14,653 nt of DNA, from positions 1 through 14,653 of the forward strand of contig CAYGRZ010000039.1 in assembly GCA_964352425.1 (NCBI GenBank), in the 5' to 3' direction. The notes beneath the pieces were generated by a model. It did not search any database and had not been told where the DNA came from. It worked only from the letters and a program-made list of their open reading frames with translations. This stretch comes from JAMWCX01 sp964352425 (GTDB lineage Bacteria > Omnitrophota > Gorgyraeia > 2-01-FULL-45-10). Below, one piece after another: positions 1-7,066 of the stretch (the stretch's first letter is position 1; each line of letters opens with the position of its first letter). Position numbers and translations under genes: made by a program.

Positions 1-15
1 AGCCGGAAAATTCCC

Positions 16-204
16 TCACTCCGCGTCGTCGAAATCGACGTGCGAGCGGGAATCCATATTCTTCTCGTACGTCTCGAGATCTTTTTCGGTGTGAAAGGCC
101 GCCGCGGCCTCGCCTTTACCGCTGCCAATCTTGCGTTTTTTGAAATGCGCCCACAGGAAGACACCTGTCAAAACAACGGCAACCAGAACGATCAGATACC
201 ACAT
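16..204 (-). CDS. small single-pass membrane protein, unknown function (62 aa)
   Basis: I do not recognise this family. Residues 2-18 are a strongly hydrophobic helix, followed at once by a basic cluster (KKRK, about residues 22-25). The positive-inside rule would therefore put the short N-terminus outside and the polar, acidic tail in the cytoplasm. The tail holds an Ala run and ends in DFDDAE. The ATG start is well supported by an AGGAGGTG Shine-Dalgarno sequence six bases upstream, which is why I treat such a short frame as real. It lies 39 nt downstream of xerD on the same strand and is probably co-transcribed with it. The size and layout resemble the small anchor or scaffold proteins often found beside housekeeping genes, but nothing in the sequence gives a role. 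Confidence 0.7.
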   Translation of the reverse strand: MWYLIVLVAVVLTGVFLWAHFKKRKIGSGKGEAAAAFHTEKDLETYEKNMDSRSHVDFDDAE

Positions 205-243
205 ATCGCACCTCCTGACAGTTATCTTTTGCTATCGGTTACG

Positions 244-1134
244 TCATGCCCTCGGATGGAACTGCTTATGTATCGATTTCAATCTTTCCTTGTTTATGTG
301 CGTATAGATCTGCGTCGTCGAGATGTCGGTGTGGCCGAGCAGCTCCTGCACCACGCGCAGGTCCGCGCCGCGCTCCAATAGGTGCGTCGCGAAGCTGTGG
401 CGCAGCGTGTGCGGCGTGATCTCTTTCTTGATGCGCGCGAGTTTCGTGTTCCTCTTTATCATCTTCCAGAAAGAGACTCTCGACACCGACTTACCGAGTC
501 GCGAGATGAACACGTGCGCATCAATGCTACCGGGCTTCAGCAGCTTCGGCCTCACCTTCTCGATATACCGCTCGATCGCATCCTTCGCCTTCCGGCCTAT
601 CGGCACGATCCGTTCCTTATCGCCCTTGCCCCTGCACTTGATGAACCCTACATCCAGGTTCAGGCCGTCCATGGTGAGGTTCACGAGCTCCGAGACCCGC
701 ATCCCCGTCGCGTACATGAGTTCGAGCGCGGCCTTGTCGCGTATCCCCATCCAGTCCCGCACGTCGGGCGCCGCCAGGAGCTTATCGACCTCAGCCACCC
801 CCAGGACGTTCGGGAGCGGCCGTATCAGCTTCGGCGATTCCAGCACGCCGGCGACGTCGTCCTTCGCGAGGCGCTCCTGTACGAGAAAACGGTAGAACAT
901 CTTTATCGCAACGAGCGCCCGGGAGATGGAATTGCTCGATATCCCCCTGTCCTTCAGGCCGAGCATGTAATCGGTAATATCCTGCCGCTTGACCGAATCC
1001 GGATCGTCGATGCCTTGTGTGGCGCAATATTCGACAAAATGGGAAAGGTCCGTCCCGTAGGAGGATATAGTGTTCTTGCTTAAGCCCCTTTCGACGGACA
1101 GGTAATTCAGGAATTCATCTATAAGCGGTTTCAT
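244..1134 (-). CDS. xerD: tyrosine recombinase XerD-like (296 aa)
   Basis: Site-specific tyrosine recombinase of the XerC/XerD family. In well-studied bacteria two such enzymes act at dif with FtsK to resolve chromosome dimers. The N-terminal SAM-like core-binding domain spans about residues 1-85 and the catalytic domain about 105-290. All catalytic residues are visible: R146 (ATGMRVSEL), K170 (GKGDKER), H242 and R245 (PHTLRHSF), H268 (LGHTDI) and the nucleophile Y277 (TQIYTH). Spacing matches E. coli XerD with an offset of two residues, and the length is typical, so it should be active. The ATG follows a GGGAGGA Shine-Dalgarno sequence. The setting is an operon of housekeeping genes with no phage or transposon genes, so a chromosomal Xer role is more likely than an integrase. 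XerC versus XerD cannot be settled from one sequence; the XerD call rests on the catalytic-domain similarity. Confidence 0.9.
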   Translation of the reverse strand: MKPLIDEFLNYLSVERGLSKNTISSYGTDLSHFVEYCATQGIDDPDSVKRQDITDYMLGLKDRGISSNSISRALVAIKMFYRFLVQERLAKDDVAGVLESPKLIRPLPNVLGVAEVDKLLAAPDVRDWMGIRDKAALELMYATGMRVSELVNLTMDGLNLDVGFIKCRGKGDKERIVPIGRKAKDAIERYIEKVRPKLLKPGSIDAHVFISRLGKSVSRVSFWKMIKRNTKLARIKKEITPHTLRHSFATHLLERGADLRVVQELLGHTDISTTQIYTHINKERLKSIHKQFHPRA

Positions 1135-1139
1135 CCTAT

Positions 1140-1171
1140 CCTCCCCTATGACCCTAAGGCCCTGCGACCCT
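1140..1171. repeat. four-unit quasi-tandem repeat, period 8, at the xerD ribosome binding site
   Basis: Four consecutive 8-nt units each end in CCCT on the plus strand (cctCCCCT, atgACCCT, aaggCCCT, gcgaCCCT). On the coding strand this reads as AGGG every 8 nt. The array fills most of the space between the metallo-hydrolase stop codon and the xerD ATG, and its last unit supplies the xerD Shine-Dalgarno sequence. The units are degenerate in their other four bases. Confidence 0.5.
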
Positions 1172-1778
1172 ACACTAAAAACGGATTGGACCTTCGCTCG
1201 TCTCCTATCGTCGACGCCTCGCCGTGGCCCGGATAGACCACGGTGTCGTCGCTTAAGGTGAGCAGCTTCCGTTTTATCGACGTGATCAGCGCCTCTTCGT
1301 CGCCGTAATCGAAATCGGTCCTGCCTATCGAACCCGCGAAGAGCGCATCTCCGGTGAAGACGACGCCGTCGCCTTTCAATGAGATCGAACCGGGCGTATG
1401 CCCCGGCGTATGCATCACCTCAAGCTCGATGCTGCCTACGGTGACAACGTCACCATCCTCGAGGAGCCTCGCGGCCTTCGGCGACGTTATGCCGAACATG
1501 AACATCCTCGAAAGGTTCCTGTCCGGGTCGCCGAGAAAATCACCGTCGAGTGAGTGTATGTATATCGGGATACCGAAGGCGCTGTTGGCCGCTATATGGT
1601 CGCCGTGACCATGCGTGTTGACGATGAATTCCGGCGTCAGGCCCTCTTTGCGCAGCACGCCTTTTATACGGTTCGGATCGGCCCCCGGGTCGATGATGCA
1701 TGTCCGGCCGGTGGCAGGATCCGTGACGATATAACAGTTAGTAGCGAGCGGCCCGACGACCAGCGTCTTTATGACCAT
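1170..1778 (-). CDS. MBL-fold metallo-hydrolase, glyoxalase II / YcbL-like (202 aa)
   Basis: Metallo-beta-lactamase-fold hydrolase with two metal sites. The THGHGDH motif (H56, H58, D60, H61), H127 (HTPGHTPG), the bridging D144 (FTGDALF) and H185 (YPGHGE) are all present. The C-terminal IGDERRSNPFL block and the short length fit the YcbL-like branch (type II glyoxalase II relatives) rather than full-length GloB, which carries an extra C-terminal substrate domain. Likely chemistry is thioester hydrolysis, but the natural substrate is unknown; persulfide dioxygenases of the same fold are an alternative. It is cytoplasmic, with no signal peptide. The ATG start lies 1 nt past the stop codon of the upstream lipoprotein gene, indicating translational coupling. 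The preceding GGAAGAG is only a weak Shine-Dalgarno sequence, consistent with coupling. Confidence 0.88.
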   Translation of the reverse strand: MVIKTLVVGPLATNCYIVTDPATGRTCIIDPGADPNRIKGVLRKEGLTPEFIVNTHGHGDHIAANSAFGIPIYIHSLDGDFLGDPDRNLSRMFMFGITSPKAARLLEDGDVVTVGSIELEVMHTPGHTPGSISLKGDGVVFTGDALFAGSIGRTDFDYGDEEALITSIKRKLLTLSDDTVVYPGHGEASTIGDERRSNPFLV

Positions 1779-1779
1779 C

Positions 1780-2328
1780 CTATTTCTCTTCCTGGGCCGC
1801 GGCGGCGCTGGCGTGCGGCAGTTCCGCCTGGGCCTGCGAGCCCTCGTCGAAGCTTTCCTTAATATAATTTTTTATCCTGCTTACCGAGAAGCCGCTCCTG
1901 ATATAGCGGTCTTCGCGCTCGAGCACCATCAGCGTGCTCGACCTGTTAAATGTATCTACTTCCTGTTTTGTTATCGTGTCGCGCACATCCTCCAGCCTCG
2001 CTATATGCCTGCCCAGCTCGTCGGCCTTATCCTTGACGAGGATATTCTGCATCGCACCAAGCTGCATCAATATCTCCTCGATGCACCGCTTGTCTTTTTT
2101 GTGGTTTTGGCCCAGCTCCTGGATCAGTTCCGACTGCCATGACCGCCAGTACGCGTAGTGCTTGCTGTACAGGTCGGCGGAAGGCTTAATATCATACTTT
2201 TTGACCTGATAGATGCGCGGCGCCTTCACCGTCTTCGTCTTGCGCGTAAACTTCCTCTGGACCGCGTCGCATCCCGCAAGGCCCGTCACTACGATGACCA
2301 CCATCAGCACCGACATCGCTCTTCGCAC
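1780..2328 (-). CDS. small lipoprotein of unknown function (182 aa)
   Basis: A basic N-terminus and a hydrophobic stretch (residues 5-16) lead to a lipobox L17-A18-G19-C20, so this is a predicted lipoprotein with Cys20 acylated. Residue +2 is Asp21. In E. coli Asp at +2 retains lipoproteins at the inner membrane, but that rule may not hold here. The mature part is polar and mostly helical, with many charged residues at about 60-130, and ends in an Ala-rich tail (HASAAAAQEEK). No family is recognised. Translation starts at GTG, chosen because AAGGAG sits six bases upstream; the internal ATG at residue 5 is too far from it. It sits 13 nt after ligA and 1 nt before the metallo-hydrolase gene, so it belongs to the same transcript. 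Confidence 0.75.
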   Translation of the reverse strand: MRRAMSVLMVVIVVTGLAGCDAVQRKFTRKTKTVKAPRIYQVKKYDIKPSADLYSKHYAYWRSWQSELIQELGQNHKKDKRCIEEILMQLGAMQNILVKDKADELGRHIARLEDVRDTITKQEVDTFNRSSTLMVLEREDRYIRSGFSVSRIKNYIKESFDEGSQAQAELPHASAAAAQEEK

Positions 2329-2341
2329 GTTATTCTCCTTC

Positions 2342-4354
2342 TTATTGGACCATCTTCCTGAATTCTTCTTCCGTCATCACCCTGACGCCCAGCGCCTTTG
2401 CCTTTTCCAGCTTCGACCCGGCTTCCTCCCCACAGACAAGGAAATCCGTATTTGTGCTCACACTCGATGAGGCATTGCCGCCGAGCGTACGTATAAGAAC
2501 CTCTATCTCAGACCGGCTGTATGTTTTCAGCGTCCCGGTCACGACAATCGTCTTACCCTCGAGTTTTCTCGCGCCGGACTTTTGTTTGGCCTGCGACATC
2601 GCCAGGCCGGCCTTCTTCAGTTTCTCCACGATCCTCAGGTTCTCCCTGCTCCGGAAGAAATGGCGCACCGACTCCTCGACGACCGGCCCGATCTCGTGTA
2701 TCGATGTCAGCTCGTCGGCGCCTGCGTCCCGCAGAGCGTCGATCGAACCGAAATGCTCTGCCAAGAGCCATGCCGAACGCTCGCCTATATGGCGGATGCC
2801 GAGCGCGTATATCAGGCGGCGCAGGTCGTTCGACTTCGACCGCTCGACAGCGTCGATCAGGTTGCGCGCGCTCTTCTCGGCCATTCGTTCAAGCACTTTG
2901 ACGTCATCGAATTTCAGGTAATAGATATCGGCGTAATCCTTGATCAGGCCTTTATCGACAAGCTGATTGACGGTCGCCTCACCCATCCCTTCGATGTCCA
3001 TCGCGCGGCGCGACGCGAAGTGGACGATCGTCTCTTTTATCTGCGCCGGGCACCCGACGTTCTCGCACCGCAGCGCCACCTCATCGGGCGAGCGCGCGAG
3101 CTTCGAGCCGCAGGCGGGGCACTCTGAGGGGATGGCAAACGGCTGCTCCCTGCCCGTCCTCTTCTGATTCGCCACGCTCAGGATCTTCGGTATGATCTCG
3201 CCCGACTTCTCCACGCACACGGTGTCGCCGATCCTGACATCCAGCCGCTTGATCTCATCGAAATTGTGCAGCGTCGCGCGCGAGACGGTAGTACCCGAAA
3301 GATGTACGCTCTTCAGTATCGCGACGGGCGTTACGGCGCCGGTCCTGCCGACCTGGATGATGATGTCCTTGACTTCCGTCAACGCTTTCTGGGCCGGGAA
3401 TTTGTACGCTATCGCCCACCGCGGGCTCTTCGCCGTGAAACCGAGCTTCTCGCGCTGGGCCAGGGAGTTCACCTTCAGCACCATGCCGTCGACGTCGAAC
3501 TCCAGGGCGTCCTTTTTCGATTCCCATGAATCGCAGTAGGCTATCACTTCATCGATCGTCCTGCAGAGTTTATAATGCGGATTGACCCTGAAACCGGCCT
3601 TCTTCAGGTATCCGAGGACCTCATCGTGCGTGCTGAAATCGGCGCCCTCGCAATAGCCGATGCCCCAGATAAAGATGTTGAGGCGGCGTTTCGCCACCAT
3701 AGCCGGATCGAGCAGCTTCAGCGACCCTGCGGCTGCGTTCCGCGGATTGGCAAACGGCTCCTCGCCGCTCTTAGCCTTCTCTTTATTGATCTGCTCGAGC
3801 ACCTTCCTCGTCATATACACCTCGCCGCGGACCTCGAGGCGCGCGGGCACGGCCTTGACCTCCTCGCTGACGGCCAGCGGGATCGAACGTATCGTCCTGA
3901 GGTTGTCGGTCACGTCATCGCCCTGTACGCCGTCGCCGCGCGTGGCGCCGCGCGCAAGAGCGCCGCGCTCATACAAGAGTGCTGCGCTCACCCCGTCGAA
4001 CTTCAGCTCCACCACGTATTCGACCTTTTCGCCTTTCAAAATCTTCCTCACCCGCTCGTCAAACTCCCATATCTCGCCGGGCGAATACGTGTTGTCGAGG
4101 CTCGTCATCGGCGCCAGGTGCTTCACGACGGGGAAGGTTTTGGCCGGGCGGCCGCCGACCCTCTGGGTCGGAGAATCCGGCGTTACGAGCTCGGGATGGG
4201 CGTCTTCCAGGTCCTTCAGGGCCCTGTACAGCGCGTCGTATTCCCGGTCGGAGATCTGCGGCTTATCCAGGACATAGTAAGAGCGGTCGTGGCGGGTGAT
4301 CTCCTTGCGCAGGCGCGCGATCTCTTTCTGTATTTCTTTTATGTCTTTCGTCAT
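2342..4354 (-). CDS. ligA: NAD-dependent DNA ligase LigA (670 aa)
   Basis: Seals nicks in duplex DNA using NAD+, essential for joining Okazaki fragments and in repair. The domains are complete and in the usual order: Ia NAD-binding region (about 1-65), adenylation domain with the KFDG motif and nucleophile K118, OB fold (about 320-400), four-cysteine zinc finger (C412, C415, C430, C435), helix-hairpin-helix region (about 445-580) and a C-terminal BRCT domain (about 594-670, with GKTIVVTGTL). The length is standard for bacterial LigA. KFDG replaces the commoner KLDG, a conservative change. The ATG lies 2 nt from the upstream phosphoesterase stop codon, with GAGGGAAG upstream. Being inside an operon with unrelated genes is common for ligA in compact genomes and implies constitutive expression. 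Confidence 0.97.
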   Translation of the reverse strand: MTKDIKEIQKEIARLRKEITRHDRSYYVLDKPQISDREYDALYRALKDLEDAHPELVTPDSPTQRVGGRPAKTFPVVKHLAPMTSLDNTYSPGEIWEFDERVRKILKGEKVEYVVELKFDGVSAALLYERGALARGATRGDGVQGDDVTDNLRTIRSIPLAVSEEVKAVPARLEVRGEVYMTRKVLEQINKEKAKSGEEPFANPRNAAAGSLKLLDPAMVAKRRLNIFIWGIGYCEGADFSTHDEVLGYLKKAGFRVNPHYKLCRTIDEVIAYCDSWESKKDALEFDVDGMVLKVNSLAQREKLGFTAKSPRWAIAYKFPAQKALTEVKDIIIQVGRTGAVTPVAILKSVHLSGTTVSRATLHNFDEIKRLDVRIGDTVCVEKSGEIIPKILSVANQKRTGREQPFAIPSECPACGSKLARSPDEVALRCENVGCPAQIKETIVHFASRRAMDIEGMGEATVNQLVDKGLIKDYADIYYLKFDDVKVLERMAEKSARNLIDAVERSKSNDLRRLIYALGIRHIGERSAWLLAEHFGSIDALRDAGADELTSIHEIGPVVEESVRHFFRSRENLRIVEKLKKAGLAMSQAKQKSGARKLEGKTIVVTGTLKTYSRSEIEVLIRTLGGNASSSVSTNTDFLVCGEEAGSKLEKAKALGVRVMTEEEFRKMVQ

Positions 4355-4355
4355 G

Positions 4356-5084
4356 TTATCTTCCCTCGATAAGTCTCGCTGCCAGCCAGGCGGGCAATCC
4401 CGCCCTGATTATCTTCGCCTGAGCAGGGCCGATATCGTAGATGACCCTCTTTATCTCGACGACCCCTTCGGCGTCGTCATAGACCGCGTAGGAGGCGCGC
4501 GGGTCGCCGTCGCGCGGCTGGCCGACGCTTCCCACGTTTATCACGTACTTCTTCGTATAGTCTATCTGTACCGCCGTGCCTGCAGGGCAGGTCACTCTGC
4601 CGCCGTCGAGGCAGAATATCCCGGCGCGGTGCGAATGGCCCACGAAACAGAGCGGCGTCCTCGCGAACCTCATGTTCAGGCGCGCGTCTTCGGGGCCGAG
4701 GATATAGTTAAACTTGGCCGGCTGGTCCAGCGAGCCGTGGACGAGCGTAAAATTTTCATGCTCGTATACCAGCATGAACGACCTTAAGTACCCGGCATCG
4801 GCCCCGCTTAAGACGCCCCTGGTCCATTCAACGGCTGAGGCCGCATACTCATTAAAATATTCCATGTCAAGCAGCCCCAGGACGCCCCAGTCGTGGTTGC
4901 CGGCTATGAGAGAGTGCGGTTTCAAAAGCCGCATCGCGGCGATGCACGCGCGGGGATCCGCGCCGTACCCGACCAGGTCGCCAACGAAGAGATACCGGTC
5001 TATCCGGTCCTTCGCCATCGCGCCGGTTGTCGCCCCGAGCGCCTCAAGGTTACTGTGCACATCCGACAGTATACCGTACCGCAT
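4356..5084 (-). CDS. calcineurin-like metallophosphoesterase, YfcE/diadenosine-tetraphosphatase-like (242 aa)
   Basis: Two-metal phosphoesterase of the calcineurin-like superfamily. The signature blocks are in order: DVHSN (residues 8-12), GDLVGYG, GNHD, VHGS and GHSH, followed by NVGSVGQPRDGDPR, a block typical of small bacterial and archaeal phosphodiesterases in this group. The metal ligands are all present, so it should be active. The substrate is not evident; phosphodiesters such as cyclic nucleotides or dinucleoside polyphosphates are possible. It is cytoplasmic, with no signal peptide. The ATG starts 3 nt after the acylphosphatase stop codon and its own stop is 1 nt before the ligA ATG, so all three are likely translated from one message. 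Confidence 0.88.
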   Translation of the reverse strand: MRYGILSDVHSNLEALGATTGAMAKDRIDRYLFVGDLVGYGADPRACIAAMRLLKPHSLIAGNHDWGVLGLLDMEYFNEYAASAVEWTRGVLSGADAGYLRSFMLVYEHENFTLVHGSLDQPAKFNYILGPEDARLNMRFARTPLCFVGHSHRAGIFCLDGGRVTCPAGTAVQIDYTKKYVINVGSVGQPRDGDPRASYAVYDDAEGVVEIKRVIYDIGPAQAKIIRAGLPAWLAARLIEGR

Positions 5085-5087
5085 AGC

Positions 5088-5384
5088 TTACCCATCGAAC
5101 CTTATGTCGAATCCTTCAAACCCGCCCGTCGCCTCGCCCCATTCAACGTCGATATCGCGCACGTACGGCCTGAACGCCGCGTTCATCTTTTCAAGAAAAT
5201 CCTTTAGCTCCCGCTCCTTGCCCTCGCACACGATCTCGACGCGGCCGTCGTTCATGTTCTTCACCCATCCTGTAAGCCTTAATGAACCGGCAAGCCGCTC
5301 GGCGGTGAACCTGAAGCCCACCCCCTGGACCGAGCCGGAATAATAGACATGGAGCCTCTTCACCGAAGAAGGCACGGCTTTCAC
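5088..5384 (-). CDS. acyP: acylphosphatase (98 aa)
   Basis: Small acylphosphatase that hydrolyses acyl phosphates such as carbamoyl phosphate or 1,3-bisphosphoglycerate in vitro; its physiological role is unclear in most bacteria. The hallmark GSVQGVGFRF carries the phosphate-binding loop and catalytic R25, and GWVKNMNDGRVEI carries catalytic N43. The single alpha/beta sandwich domain fills the protein, apart from about nine extra N-terminal residues. The start is a GTG that overlaps the stop of the upstream TPR protein gene as GTGA, with AGGGG upstream. A later start would cut into the first strand, so I keep the GTG. This overlap and the 3-nt gap to the phosphoesterase indicate coupled translation. 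Confidence 0.93.
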   Translation of the reverse strand: MKAVPSSVKRLHVYYSGSVQGVGFRFTAERLAGSLRLTGWVKNMNDGRVEIVCEGKERELKDFLEKMNAAFRPYVRDIDVEWGEATGGFEGFDIRFDG

Positions 5385-7066
5385 TTCGACTGCCCCTTGC
5401 CCGCCGCAGCCAGTGATCTCAAAAATGATTCCGGCACCTGCAGCCCCATCTCCCGGAGCCGACGCGCGCAGTCAGCGGCTTTTTGGAACTGCCTCCGCTC
5501 ATAATAATAGATGGCCAGATTCTTGTAGGCCCTTGCATTGTCCGGGTGTATCGATATCGCCCTCTTCCACATCGTCTCGGCCTCTTTCAGGCGGCCGGAC
5601 CTGTAGTAAATGACACCCAGCCCCAGATAAGAGTTTTCGTGGCCGGGATATACCGCTATCGTCTTCTTCATCTCCTGCTCAGCCTTGTCGATCATCCCTT
5701 TTCTCAAATATATGTCGCCGAGGCCGTAGTGCGCGCCCGGCTCCAGCGGATCGAGCGCAAGGCACTTCCCGTACTCCGCGACGGCCTCATCGACCATCGC
5801 GTTGTCGTGGCAGGCGATGCCGAGAGCCAGGTGGGCGAATGATGAATGCGGCGAGGTCTTGACGGCATTGCGCCAGAATGCAAATCGACCGGAAAAATTG
5901 TCGATATGCCTGAACGTGATGACAGAAAAAACAAGTATCACCGCGGCAGCGAAAGTGCGCATCGCCGCCGTGCGCCGCTCGAGGGCCCTGACGGTGTGCG
6001 TCTCGCAGAGCAGTATGATGCACCCTATGATCGGTACGTACAGCCGATGCTCCAGGAAGTCCGCCGCAAGCCTCGTATTCGCGCGAATAAGCGACGGCAG
6101 AAGGAACCCGGCCGCCCATGCGGCGCCGAACAGGATGAAATTTAGCCGTTTCGGCTTCGTCATGAAGAGCGCCGCCGCCAGAAGGACCGCCGCCAGCGCA
6201 CCACAGGCGAATGTCGTGTCGGCCATGATCGGGAAGACTGAAAGGTTGAACGGAAAGAATACTTTGCCGATGAACTGCAGTCCTGCCGGAAGATACGCGA
6301 CGATGAGGGAGCCCATCTCATAGACGTTCATCGTCTTCGAGACCGTCATCGCGCTTTCACGGGCATACCACCATAGTATTGTCGCCATGATCCATCCTGC
6401 CGTACACATCCTCTCGCGCGGCGAGAATAACTTTTCCGCAGCGACCGTATGCATGTAGAGAAGGAACATGAAGATAAGGACGAGAGCGCTCTCCTTGGTG
6501 AAAAGCGCCACTACAAAAAAGATCAGATGCCAGGCATAGGACATCGCCTTCCCGCTTTTCAGAAACTCCATGAAGCATATGAACGACGCAAGCGCGAAGA
6601 GAGCCAGCAGCGTATCGTTCCTGCCCGGTATCCACGCAACGCCCTGCGACAGCACGGGATGCACGGCAAAGATCGCTGCGAAGAAAAACGACAATTCCCT
6701 GCCGTATCCGAGCTTCGTCAGGAAGAGAAAGACGAGGCCCGACGCCGCTATGTGGATGGCGATATTCGTGGCGTGGTAGAAGAAGAGCGAATTGTTCGCC
6801 ATCCGGGCGTCGAACATGAATGACAGGGTAAGCACCGGACGGTAGTAAGGAAGGTAGCTCTTCGGGAAGACCTTCTGGAAAAAGGCTTCCCACAGATTGG
6901 ACAGATCCCGTATGGAGTCGATCCTGTTCAGGATCAGGACATGGTCGTCGAGGTACGTGTAGCCGAACCACAGCGACTTCGAGTACAGCAGGATGATCGC
7001 GGCCGCGATCCAGGCAAACGGGCGCCAGCCTTCAAGAAAATATCGTTCAAACTGGTTCTTGCTCAC
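5381..7066 (-). CDS. TMTC-like GT-C membrane protein with C-terminal TPRs, paralogue A (561 aa)
   Basis: Integral membrane protein with about ten or eleven hydrophobic helices over residues 17-390, followed by four TPR units over about 407-543. After the first helix comes an acidic pair, D40-D41 (YTYLDDH), the position of the catalytic acid motif in the first extracytoplasmic loop of GT-C glycosyltransferases. HPVLSQGVAWIPGRND (136-151) and TKESA (190-194) resemble the HPxHxEAVxxVxGRAD and SKE blocks of the TMTC proteins (CAZy GT105, protein O-mannosyltransferases in animals). I infer a polyprenyl-phosphate-sugar-dependent glycosyltransferase with TPRs for acceptor or partner binding; donor and acceptor are unknown. 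The start is GTG, overlapping the paralogue B stop as GTGA with AGGTGA upstream. It is the last and most GC-rich of three tandem paralogues. A non-enzymatic membrane TPR scaffold remains possible. Confidence 0.88.
   Translation of the reverse strand: MSKNQFERYFLEGWRPFAWIAAAIILLYSKSLWFGYTYLDDHVLILNRIDSIRDLSNLWEAFFQKVFPKSYLPYYRPVLTLSFMFDARMANNSLFFYHATNIAIHIAASGLVFLFLTKLGYGRELSFFFAAIFAVHPVLSQGVAWIPGRNDTLLALFALASFICFMEFLKSGKAMSYAWHLIFFVVALFTKESALVLIFMFLLYMHTVAAEKLFSPRERMCTAGWIMATILWWYARESAMTVSKTMNVYEMGSLIVAYLPAGLQFIGKVFFPFNLSVFPIMADTTFACGALAAVLLAAALFMTKPKRLNFILFGAAWAAGFLLPSLIRANTRLAADFLEHRLYVPIIGCIILLCETHTVRALERRTAAMRTFAAAVILVFSVITFRHIDNFSGRFAFWRNAVKTSPHSSFAHLALGIACHDNAMVDEAVAEYGKCLALDPLEPGAHYGLGDIYLRKGMIDKAEQEMKKTIAVYPGHENSYLGLGVIYYRSGRLKEAETMWKRAISIHPDNARAYKNLAIYYYERRQFQKAADCARRLREMGLQVPESFLRSLAAAGKGQSK

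Noticed and set aside
382..1083. 233-codon plus-strand open frame opposite xerD
   Set aside because: It is fully antisense to a well-conserved recombinase, has no recognisable domain and is rich in Arg/His/Pro, as mirror frames of GC-rich genes are.
244..1134. The recombinase as an integrase of a mobile element
   Set aside because: Catalytic spacing and length match XerC/D, neighbours are housekeeping genes, and there are no phage, transposon or att-like features near it.
3575..4372. 265-codon plus-strand open frame opposite ligA
   Set aside because: It lies within the intact ligA gene on the other strand and its composition is typical of a shadow frame.
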